This document shows positions 49,467 to 60,500 of a stretch of DNA of 64,000 nucleotides, piece by piece. Location of the stretch: NCBI GenBank assembly GCA_000727475.1, contig KL647329.1, positions 212,211 through 276,210 of the forward strand, given 5' to 3'. The notes below the pieces were generated by a model. The model was not told the DNA's origin, did not search any database, and worked only from the letters and a program-made list of their open reading frames with translations. The position numbers and the translations under genes were made by a program. The first letter of the stretch is position 1. Every line of letters starts with the position of its first letter. The DNA is from Sarcocystis neurona (taxonomy: Eukaryota > Apicomplexa > Conoidasida > Eucoccidiorida > Sarcocystidae).

Positions 49467-51510
49467 TCAGGTGAAAACAGACCGTGCGAGCTTGACTTTA
49501 GCGTGAAGGTGTCCCTCCTCACCTATCGAGTGTGTGGTTCCACAGCGGCGTCTAGAGAGGCTGCTGCTCCGGCTTCTTCGATTGTTGGCCTCTCGTTCAG
49601 ATTTCCTTCCTGTGGCACTTTCACGAGCATTTTCTCTTCTGCCTCTTTCTCCCGACCGGCTTCTGAATGCTCTCCTGTGATAAGAGCTGACGCCTTTGGC
49701 GTGATCATCCGCATTTTGCGCTGCCACCTTGTACCGTTTCATACTTTCGTAGGTGGAGGACGGCGTGCCGTTTCCTTCGCCTGTCCTCCCCTTCGAGGCT
49801 TCACCGTCACTTCCTCTAGCACCGCGCAGACGCACAATATCACTTCTTGACCACTTGAGTCTCCCTCCGCTTTGGTGAGCATAACTGCTTCCTTCTGCTG
49901 CTGTTGGTGAGAGTTGCTCGCGTTTTTCACCCCCAGCTTCCCCGCTCCCTCGCCTTGCTGTCGGAACCGCCGAACGGCTATCTTCGCCTCCGTCGCGGCC
50001 GCTATCGAAAACGTCCTTCTCCTCTACTTCGTCTTTCGCGTCAGGGAAAGACCGACACCACTTGCGAAGCGCTCGCTGGTGCTGTTGTTCTCGCCGGGCT
50101 GCCTCTCCCTTCGCTTGTGCGACGGGCACCCAGAGACCTTTTTCATTGCGAACCATCTGACCTCTCACTCTGCAGCACAGGCAAGTGCGAAAAACAAAAG
50201 ATTCTAACACGCGACGCCAGACGGAGGTGGTAAAGAAGAATAAGAATGGAAGCCGCTTCAGCAGCTACCTATCTACTCTGCCGCAAAAATTTGAAATCTT
50301 CATCTGCGTCCAGCGAAGAGAGTGTGTGACTGACGCACGGCTTCAGCACCCCGTCGAGTGCAGCCGTCTGCGACGGGCGCGGTAGCAAAGAGTGTGAACA
50401 CAAGTGGAACGCACAGCAATATCACGTAGTCCACGTATTTATTCGCAGAGCAGATAAGCAAGAAATGACACTCCAGTGCAGCGGTTCACGAACCCATCTG
50501 AGCGAACGCATATGCGCGCGTACACACACACACATACACACACACACACACACACACATACATACACCCGCCCTGGCTCAGCCGCTCCACGAAAATAAGA
50601 AATCCGGCCTATTGAAGAAGTCCCTCACTATCCTACAGAAAGGATTTATGCGGGAGGACACTTCACGCCGCCAGACGTATTACATGCGCCGTCTTGGAAC
50701 GAAGGGCCAAATACAGAGTAGTCGAGTTGACGGCGCTCCGCTGTCACAAGGTCACCACACCACGCACACTACTTATTTATATACAAATGTATACGTATTT
50801 ACAAATTCGCCACGTGGCCACGAAGGACCAAATTAAAAGTAATCTATTCGAGGGCGCTGTGTTGCCACGAGGCCAAGCACACTAGCTACCTATGTATATA
50901 TATACGTATATATATGTATATATGCACGTATACGTTCATACATACAAATGTGGGTACCACGCATGCATGTATAACATACGTGTGGCCGCGCTGTGTCCCA
51001 TTCAAAAGGCGACACAGGCGTCAACACACGTTTCTGCTGTATGCAGATCGACGCGGACACACTACTGTCCACACTGGTGCATACCCATACGTTTGTACAC
51101 ATACGTACGCTCATATATGCGTATGTGTATCTCGGTGGGTAGCCATTCCACGTAACAACGACGGTCGTTTCTGTTACTTCTGCTGCTGCGGCTGCTGAAG
51201 TAACTTGCAGCTGCTTCCTGCTGCTGCCGCTGCGCCCGCGTGACTTTTCCCCTTCTCGTTCATTACTGCTCAACTCCCGCTTCAACTGGGTCGCCGCCGC
51301 TGCTGCTGCAGACGTTGCGCCTGGTTACGTGGCTTACGGTTTTAGTTTGACAGGGCGGTCGTCTCTCTCATTTTCTCCTCTTTCTGCCACTTCTGCTGAC
51401 AAGAGTGCGTGGGGAGTCTCCCACCGGCGGTGGATGCGCAGCGCAGGGTCTGCGGCGGTTTGCTCCGCCCGAGGGCGCTCCGGGTCGTAGACCGGCACGA
51501 AGTGCGGCAT
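49467..51510 (-). CDS. Arg/Ser-rich protein of unknown function, two exons
   Basis: Exon 1 runs 51510-51338 (ATG, 173 nt, donor CC|GTAAGC). Exon 2 runs 50169-49467 (acceptor CTGTGCTGCAG, 703 nt, ending in a stop). Phase 2 matches on both sides and the total is 876 nt, 291 residues. An in-frame TGA lies two codons before the ATG. The protein starts MPHFVPVYDPERPRAEQ. The junction region reads KLKPVRGQMVRNEKGLWVPV, the most conserved-looking part. A charged middle follows, and from about residue 195 it is rich in Arg, Ser, Lys and Glu (RSRSGERGRREN, RRSRSSSLSRRR). No signal peptide or membrane segment is seen. RS-rich tails are typical of nuclear and splicing-associated proteins, so a nuclear role is a guess. 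I do not recognise the family. It converges on the demethylase gene. Confidence 0.65.
50170..51337 (-). other. Intron of the Arg/Ser-rich gene
   Basis: This 1168-bp intron contains a (CA)n run (50522-50566), (TA)-rich patches near 50893-50925, and a CTG/GCT-rich patch (about 51180-51320). On the minus strand that last patch is open as an Ala/Ser/Arg-rich frame. Including that frame as an extra exon would need a phase-1 entry, which exon 1 does not supply at its good donor. Confidence 0.55.
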
Positions 51511-54500
51511 TTTTCAACAAATTCGGAACCTCTGGGTGAAAAGAAAGACACGTGGTCGACTCGTACATATCCTCCGCAAACCGGGAGTTTCTCTACAGAT
51601 GCAGACGTTCAAATAGATATGTATGTGTAAGGGATTCATTTCAACGAATGCAACGACGTAGAATCACTATTCACGCCAGATGAGAAATCTTGTGTCGTAT
51701 GTGTACACACGCATGGAGAGAGAGAGAGAGGAAGAAAATATTAGACAGACACAGCAGCTTCACCTATGTCTGTACGAACGCGTATGTAAATTTGTGCGTA
51801 CACTTATATATCTACACACACAGAAACTACGTCTACGTACGTATTGCATGCATCCCCACCCATGCAACCACGAATACAGTGAATGAATCCAGCTAGACGT
51901 AAATATGCACATGCCCTGAGTGAGGCGGGACCTAACGAGAGGCAAGCGTTGGCGGTATACTAGTTACACATTTTCACGAATTTCCGTCGAGAAAAGGATA
52001 CCCCTTCCCAGCAACTGCCTTCTCCATATGCCTACCACCCACATCGTAGACGCTGTAAGCACCTGGTGACATCCTTTTCGACGGCAGGATTTCTAAACAA
52101 CGGTGAACCCGTCTATCACGATAAAATTCTCACCTACCTACACATCCCTGAACATGACCACTCCCATACACACTTCTTTAGGAATGCACACGCGGATGAT
52201 CAGGAACACATCAACTTAAGCAGACGTACGCAGACCACGTGTATCAGCAACGTATATATGGAAATGCGTACGCAGGAACCTGCAGACGCGTGTGGACCCG
52301 TAAATTCAGAGTCAGAGAGACTCTGAAGGGTTCATTACAGCTTCGTTCGAATCTCTTCTCTACGACCTTCCGTTCAAGCAGCTTGGTCTTAGACGCCACA
52401 GGGGCAGCTGGCGGACAGTGACGTGCCCAGGTTTCCTTAGGCTAGTGCATCTCCCTATGTGTGCATATTGATACATATACATATTACGCAGAGATACGCG
52501 TGGAGTAAGACGTAGGCCCGCAGGAGTCTTAAGGTGTACTCATGGGACATCAATCAATAAACTAGTCATTCAGTCCGATAGGAGCGCATCTACACACCTA
52601 CGTGTCGCATAGATACGTCCATATACGTATATGGATGTAGAGAGAAAGAGAGGAAGAGAAAGATAGAGAAACGCCAAGGAAGGGGCCCCGCAAAATGATT
52701 CGCATCATCAGAGACAAGAAAAACTCCCTTTACCCGTACTGTTTTGCAGGGGAAAACAAAGACCGACAAAATCCTTCAGGAATGTCGTCGCAAGGCTGCA
52801 GGCGACTACACGCACGCCCGCTACTCGGGTGCATGAAGGGAGTGTTTGACGAGGGAAATCTTCCGCTTCCTGTTTTCTTCCATGTACCATCAACGCGTGG
52901 CTAAAAAAAGAAGTGACCAGTGAGACTTGTGGCGGTGTTATCGTTTGTAGAGAACACACGGGATGCAGGAGACAAGAATTCGGAGAGGGAGGGATGCGTC
53001 TTTTGCTGAAAATGTGTATGTGTGACTTCAAGGCAGCGGCTGCTCTGGCTAACAACAGAATGACTGCAGTGGAAGGACGTGCACCACAACAATGAATGAA
53101 AGGCGAGAAACACTTGTTAACAACATCGTCAACCTGAATTTTGTAGAACTAGGCGCGGTAGAATTCCTGCGGGCAAATATGGTGCATGCAAACATTTTCG
53201 TGCAGTGCGATCACACCGCATGCATAATCCGTCTGTGTTTCACCGTCGCCAAGGTAGATGAGCTGGACAACTGGGGGAACGAGAACGAACAGATTTTCTC
53301 AGTCACTGCGACGCATCACATTGCAAAAGCATTGCTGTCATATACCTACCTGTGTCTTCGTACGGTAAGATGGAATTTGTGTAATACAAAGGTCTTGTGT
53401 GGTATCGCCTCTACGGAGGCCCTACATCTCGCTTGGCGGATCAGCGCGTGTAGGGTCATTCAACAGGCTTCATGCACGGGAGTGCCCAGCGCCCTTCTAT
53501 TGACTCAGTATCTCCCTACATCCTGATTGGTCCTACTTAGTTAAAAAGAGGAGAAGGAAGACCTGCTGGAATCTGGTGCTTATACGAAGTTGTCCCGGAA
53601 CATATCTGGATTTTACACAGGGCGCCCTAAGTGACGTCTCGGGTGTACATGCAGTGGCTAGCTGATAGCACGGTAGATGAATAAAAATTGAAAATGTGTT
53701 TCCCTGCAGTAATGTCTAAGGAGGAATTCTGCTCCATGTTAGATGCCGCCGGGGGGAATTTCCGGAGGACTTATGTTGAAGAGCGAGTGAAACGTGACTT
53801 CTCAGCTATTTGACCACTTTCCGTGGTTGAACTTCCAGTCAAATATGTGTGAGAAGATAATTTTTCTTCCAAACCACTTTTACAGGCGTTAAACTGCGCA
53901 GATTCGCGAAGCTGTCCGAAGATGGTTTTCCGTCGAGTTGTGCACGCAAGGTAGCGTGGAACACAGCCGTTTTTCCTTTGCTTCTGTGAACAGCTGGATG
54001 GGTCGGTGTAGGAACACTATGATAGATGCCTGCATTTCTCCCAGTTATAAACGGCATTCCATTTTCGGAGGAGCACGGCAGTTTTGGTGGTTCGACTTTC
54101 CTGGGAGGTTTCAAGAAACAGATAAACAGCTGCATGCAGATAAGGAGATAAAATGCAGCACGTCTAATGGCACTGAGGCCACACAAAAATATCCATTTCA
54201 CGGTAACACAATTATATGCGGACAAGACGGAGTGACAGTCTTGTGTCGGAGTGTGATAGATCTCTCTTTTCCTTTGTAGCTACTCCGGGCTTCTCTACTT
54301 GCCTAACTACGCATCCGTCAGTGCATGTGTCAACCGGTCTCTACGTAGTCACCCCTGCATCTACGTAACTGTTTATCTCTCTGTCCATGTGTCAACGTAT
54401 GTCTCCTTTCTCTACCCAGGTACGTTACCCACCTATCTTATTGCCACCCTCCTCCAACTTCTGTGTCATTTCTCTTCGTCGTAATGTACACCGTCATCTG

Positions 54501-55331
54501 TCTGATTACACGTGTGTACACGAATTCGTGCAGACATATATTCTCAAATTGACTGTTGAGGGTGCATCGGGATAATGCCACGGGCCGTCTTCAAGAGCTG
54601 AAAGACACTGTAAATTGTGCACTTCGAGCAGATATTCGGCGGGTGCTGGTGGATGTCTGCGCGTGCTTCGCGTATTCGAAACTACTGGCGTACGTACATG
54701 TACGTGTTTGTAGACGTGTCTGTGTGTAGCGAGGTCATAACTCCGGGATATCATCGTCAGCGAACCAACATCCTGTTTGGTTCACCTGAATCCTCACCTG
54801 CGGTAGGTACACGTCGACTTGCATTCTGCGGAAGATCGCATTCTTTTTTACGCAACGCATGACGGAGGAGGTGCAGCAAAGCGCAGCACGGTACTTCTGT
54901 GGCGCCAATGAGGTTGACCGACGCGGGCGCTGCGGCATTTTCATGCTGTTGGTCTACTAAGTGCATAGTTTCAGAGTACGCTGTGGAACAGTCAGGCGTA
55001 TACAGAGGAGTCCATACGTCGTGCAGTCGTACCTGTGTACAAGAGAAAACAAACATATATATGTGTGTACATTTATCTATCGACCCCCCCCCGTCGGTGT
55101 GTCAACGAAGAAGGCTTTGATTCACGGCTCAGTGAGCTTGCTAAGACGGCTGCGCATCGACACTTTCCCCGTGGCAGAAGACGGTGAAAATTCCGGTGGC
55201 ACAGAGCAGCTACAGAAGCCCCCCATGTGGGTCGCCTTGGCAGCAGTAGTGGTCGTGAAGGTACTGTTACGCTACTCGACTTCATATTGAAATAAGTGAC
55301 TTTTCTTCGTCAGCATAAGCTGTAGGGGTTG

Positions 55332-55493
55332 CCGACAAATGTGGTGTAGTACACAAGTGTCGCCAGAGTGAACACAGGTTCCGAATTGATACTCGTGCCA
55401 GTGACAGGAGTACCGCCAACAAATCTAGTAGTACACGCATGTCGCCAGAGTGACAGCAGGTTCCGATTTGATACTCCTGGCAATGACAGGAGT
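55332..55493. repeat. 81-bp tandem, two diverged copies
   Basis: Units at 55332-55412 and 55413-55493 share GTCGCCAGAGTGA, CAGGTTCCGA, TTGATACTC and TGACAGGAGT in the same order. They lie at the left edge of a longer trinucleotide-rich region. Confidence 0.85.
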
Positions 55494-55619
55494 CTTGGTA
55501 AGCCTTGTAGGGCATCTAGACTCTTCGGCACACGAACGTGTTACGAAGGAGGGCTCTGTTGGTTGCAGCAGGGTCGGAAGCTGTGCGACGTGTGACAGGG
55601 ACTTTGAGGTTGTAACGCT

Positions 55620-56166
55620 GCGTGTAGCAGTAAGCGGCATAGTAGTAATTTGACGGCGGTGAGACAGTATTGGCAGTCGTAATATCAGTAGTAATAGTAG
55701 GTGTAATCGTGTGTCTGTCCACGTCTGGTGGTGGCCGCGTCTAGAGTGACTATTTATATTCTTTTCAACGCAGTCCACCGTGGACCGACACTTGCAGGAA
55801 GTGTGTCAAACATTGCACTAGCACAACAGGAAAAGGAGAGGTAAGAATAGGAGTCTTCTTAGTTGCAGGAGGTGTCCTGCTACTCGGGTTCCTGTTCTTG
55901 ATGGGTGGGGTCGTATTGGTTGTGTAATAGCAGTAGTGCGCCACTAGTAATTGTAGCACTAGTGGTACATAGTAGCAGGAGTCGTCGTCGTCGTTAAAGT
56001 GCTACAAGTAGTATTACCCCTACTGGTAGCCCGAGTGGTGAGAGCAGGAGTACCAGTAGTAGCTGCAGTAATGGTGGAGTAATAGTAGCAGCAAGAGGTG
56101 TAGTAGTAGTAGTAGTAGCAGTAGTAGTAGCAGTAGTGCTATTGCCGCTTATGTAGGAGTAGTCGT
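55620..56166. repeat. GTA/GCA trinucleotide-rich tract
   Basis: Impure repeats of GTA, TAG and GCA are densest at about 56095-56140 (runs of GTAGTAGTAGTA with CAG interruptions). The type differs from the CAG/GCT tracts elsewhere in the window. Stops (TAG) in the repeat close one plus frame, so it is unlikely to be coding on the plus strand. Confidence 0.85.
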
Positions 56167-56309
56167 AGTGGTTCTCAGATTTGCAGTGTTCACTAGTATT
56201 CGTCGAACAAGCCCCAAGCGCCTACTGCTCGGGGTAAGAGCACTGAGGGTATGGTCGCAGTTGATCGTTTCTCCTCCTATTGGTAGGAAAAGGACGAACC
56301 GTAGCTCCC

Positions 56310-56484
56310 ATGCTCGGATTTGGAGGACAGGACAGCAGAAGGGCAGCAGGAGCAGGTTCTCCCTCTGTTGCTGCTGCCTCTTCTTTTGATCTGAAAGAAG
56401 CTGTGCGCGCGCCGCGACCGGTTAACCGACGAACTCAGGAAGAGGTGCGGCGGCTCGTTTTTCAATTTAAAGAGTTCTTCCACG
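56310..56484 (+). CDS. N-terminal exon of an unidentified gene
   Basis: From ATG 56310 (reading MLGFGGQDSRRAAGAG) the frame is open to a perfect donor, CACG|GTAAGT, at 56485. This gives 58 codons plus one base (phase 1). It has an Ala/Ser-rich linker and then a charged, probably helical end (NRRTQEEVRRLVFQFKEFFH). The next exon is unresolved. AG at 56966 (after a T-run) keeps phase and opens a frame with FMKRQDGEVVLFHQ. AG at 56988 opens a better-looking terminal frame ending PPNAFIAFNLQK and a stop at 57087-57089, but in a phase the good donor does not match. It may be the 5' exon of the gene at 57599 or a separate small gene. No family is recognised. Confidence 0.45.
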
Positions 56485-57598
56485 GTAAGTTGGTAGAACT
56501 TAAGACGTCCACGACGTCGACATAGCTCGTGTCTCAAGCACAGAAAAATTTGCTGTGAATCTCACTCTCCTATGACTATATGCATGCACATATATGCATG
56601 CATCTATATATATATATATATGCACACACACGCACACATGACTGGTTTACACTTGCATATATGCAGGGTATATATACCGGTGGACACCGGTGGACATTTT
56701 TACTGTTTCCAGCTCCTGACGTCGACAGGAGTGGACGTAGGCGGTCGTAATAAAAGTAGCGCAGTGCACACACATCTGTGGGCCGGTAAATGCATGTGTG
56801 TGTGGGAAACGAGAGAGAATTTCTATCACGTGCACATCACCTTATACTCATTCAGACGCACTGATATCTCCATTTCTTTCTCTCCCGCTCTCTATATATA
56901 CGTGTATATATAAATGTATAAGAAGTACGTACATACAGGTGTACACACGCGTGTTTTTTTGAACAGGCCGTCTCATTTTTGTCTTCAGCTTGCGGAACAG
57001 AAAAACAGCTTTGCCCTTCATGAAGAGGCAGGACGGGGAGGTTGTGTTGTTCCACCAAATGCTTTCATTGCGTTCAACCTACAGAAGTGAACGCAGGACG
57101 GGTGTGCTGTAGTAGTTTCTGGTGGAGTCTGCTCCACTGCAATTGATACGTACATTCGCACGCACACACGTCTATATGCAGCGTGCCGCTCAACACATGC
57201 CGGTCTCTCTCTATGTACGTATGCATACATATATATACGTACACCTGTGCACATCTAAATCCGTGTAAATGTGTGAGTGTGTGCAAATGTGTGTGTATAT
57301 GTGTATATATAGACACGTGTACATTTAAATCTGTGTAAATGTGAACGTATATATATATATATATATATATGTACAAGTGTGCGTCATATGCGTGCGTGTC
57401 GAACGGGCACAGCGTGAGTGTATTGGTCGTCTTTGAACAGTGTCTAGACACGAGGCCTCGGCGCTGGCGTTGGTGGGTGCAGTCGCGCGCCCTTTGTTCA
57501 GGTCCGACCCCTCCTGACTCTTCACGCGCTTCCGTAGACCCGTTTCGTGGCATGTCGTGAAGACGCTAAGTAGCCTTTTTCTCTGTCAGGGTAGACGC
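56485..57598 (+). other. Intronic or intergenic stretch with microsatellites
   Basis: TA-rich runs lie at about 56605-56622 and 57349-57371, with many CATATG and GTGTAT words. The possible exon(s) at 56967-57120 described with the 56310 exon lie here. Otherwise I see nothing. Confidence 0.5.
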
Positions 57599-60500
57599 AT
57601 GAATAGGGGCGGCCTGCGTGATCCCATCCGTGCAAACTCGTCGCTGTTCTCTGCTTTACGTGGCCAGTCAGCTGTGTACAATGACAGTCAAGCGGGACCC
57701 TTCCCACCTGTTTCAGCGCGTTCCTCACCCAGTGTCTCGCCTACATCTTCCCTACCTGCATCTTTCAGCAGATACGTCCATCTTTCTCATCTTTCTCCCT
57801 TTCAAGTAGATCTGCAGAGGGACACATATGAAGTAGCTACACACAGACCCATCCTGCATACATATGTGTATACACCTCTGCATGAGTGTATGTACATGCA
57901 TGTGTATGTGTGTGTGTGTATGTACATCCTCATGCAAACGTGTATATCTGTATATATATGTGCGTGCTTCGGTGGACATTTGTATACCCAGGTGTGTCTA
58001 CACATAACGACAAATAGGCTGATGGCTATTTTTATCATGTGCCTCGTCTTCCAAATGTATAGATATGCAAGAAAGTATACCGTCCATACGCGCGTGAGAA
58101 GATATACCACAGATATATATATATATTTACATATATATGTAACATAGATAAACATACGTCTGAATGGATTTACGCATGTGTATGAGTATGTTTATATGGA
58201 GTGCACACAGCTGTGGTACTCTTTATGCTTGTTACAAGCGCAGCAAACAGTCTTGTATTTGTTACAAGCGTAGCGGACACTCTTATCCACTCGGTGCGTG
58301 CGCAAAGATGCACCTATTCATAACTTCTTCCACGCGTGGCTGTACCGACAGTTTTGTCTATATTGCCCGCCACGCGTCTCCTCCGCGTGCTGCAGCCGAC
58401 AGCAAGCAAGGATGTTGTCTTCGCAGTGAACAAGAATAGCGCCTTTACCGCAGCAGCGATAATGTGTAGTAGACACATACATATATACGTCTGCGGCAGC
58501 AGAAGTACTTTTTCTCACAGCACTGCGGCAGGAGCGGCAGCCAGGATGTGTCCGAGAGAGACGCATGAGCACCTGGGCTAGCCCTGCTTAGACGCAGCAG
58601 CTGCCGCAGCAGCAGCGCGCATTGTGTCTTCCTTCCTGATCAGGAAGTCACGTGTGTGCACGCCCTGCAGCAGCAGGCATTTGCACCATTCGGACGTTGA
58701 CGCTGCAGCAGTGGTCCCACACTTCTTTCACAGAAGACCCTTGCAGTCTCGATCCTGCCGTCTATACCGCAGATATCTGTACGGACTGCGCAGTCGCAGC
58801 CGTACAACTCTACCTTGCATCGATAACGGCGACTGGACACTAAGAAGCATTAGGTGCAGCAGAAATGATAAAACTACCAAGCAGCATTTGCTTACGCAGA
58901 GACATACGCGCTCCGTCTCCACCTTTCTTGTGAAAAGTGATTCTGTGTGACCGCCACCTCATGTGACGTCGCCACCACCGCAGGAGACGGACTGCGTCCC
59001 CGCGCTATTACGCTGGGAACGTAACTTTGCGTATGCCTCCTCCGCAGGTAATCCCGCAGCGCGAGAGCGAATGCACTACTTCTGGTCAGACGTGGAGCAA
59101 CAAGAGGGCTGTCTCGCCGCGCTGGCGCACGACATTCCGAGTGGTGAAGACCCGCTAGCTCCTGCCTCTGCTGTTGACCCCAGAGGGGGCCGTCCGAAGA
59201 GCAGGAAGAGGAAGTTTGCTGCGTCGACACACGGCGACTGCGTCCACTGGCTCGGGCTGGTGAACAAAATCAACAGATTTGCTGCCATACAACTGAAACT
59301 GCCCGGTACAAAACCTGCGGAAACTGCAGCTGTTGCCTTCGCTCTGGCTCGTGCTGCCTTCTCTGCTGCTGCATTAGCTGCTGCCTGTATACGGCTGTGT
59401 GCACTGCTGACGTTGGCTTCTCTTTTTCCTGCGGGTGGCAATGCGGCTGCCGTCTCCTGCGTGCGCAGTCTGGCGCTAGTGCGGTACGTTGCTGGACAGG
59501 CAGAGGTAGTCGCTCCTGGAGTAGCCTGCGTGTATATCTGGGACAGTGTGTATATATGCGTCTATCTGTTCATACTATGGGAGCCTCAACGGATGTACGT
59601 ATACATGTATTTATATATGTGTGTAAAATAGAGGTGTGCATATATATATGTACACGTAGTAATGTGCTTAGGCAAACGTCGACGCTGCACGAAGGCGGAG
59701 ACATATGAACAGATGTGGTCGTACAGACGTGTACCGTGCGGTAAGTGAGTAACAACAAGACGTAGATTTGTGTGCGTTTGTGGACGATCATTTTGAGACA
59801 CTTAATTTACTTGTGGACGTGACTACATATACAGACGCGCACCCGCCTACGTGTCTTGACATATATATATATATATACACATATGTTGGTTCTATACACA
59901 CGCATGCACATACATCGTGCGGCGCTCTGTGTACAGGTATCTATACGTGCAACATATTTTCTCTATATTCATATGTGTATCTGCCTACACGCGTATATAT
60001 ATATATATATATACACGTACGTCTTTGAGAGCCGCCATCAAAGCGTATGTAGATGTTTTGTTCTTTGCGTCTTTGAGAGCCGCCATCAAAGCGTATGGAG
60101 ATGTTTTGTTCTTTGAATATATCTACATATACATGCACGTACGCGTTTCTACACATTTGCATATATACGTCGATATATCTATATGTATATAGATATATAT
60201 ATATATGTGTATATGTGTACACGTGTATACATGAATAAAATCCAAATACGTTTCAACGCCAAGAAATCATCTGGCGTATACAAACCATATTTTTAGCACC
60301 TCGTGTTTGAAGTCGTCCCTCTCTCGCCTTCGAAGACGCTGCATGCAGACTAGTAGACGACCTTCTACGCATCCGCGAATTTATGTATACCGCGTCACTA
60401 CCCACTTGATATTCTTTTTTTCGACTGGCAGTGTACCGGACGACAGCTGTGAGTCATGCACGCTCACCCACGCACAGCGCGCTCTCGGTATTTTCTCACT

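Larger units (their letters stand above)
51511..56309. other. Divergent intergenic region, no firm gene
   Basis: This lies between the start of the minus-strand Arg/Ser gene and plus-strand exons at 56.3 kb. One plus frame from an ATG at 53092 is open to a GTAAGA donor-like site at 53365 (91 codons, phase 0, beginning MNERRETLVNNIVNLNFVEL). It looks mildly protein-like but has no partner exon. A GA run lies at 51716-51731, an 81-bp tandem at 55332 and a GTA/CAG trinucleotide tract at 55,620-56,166. The rest is unremarkable. Confidence 0.45.

Noticed and set aside
50890..51285. Ala/Ser/Arg-rich minus frame as a middle exon of the Arg/Ser gene
   Set aside because: Its good acceptors need a phase-1 donor, while exon 1 ends in phase 2 at its only strong donor. 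Direct joining to exon 2 is phase-correct.
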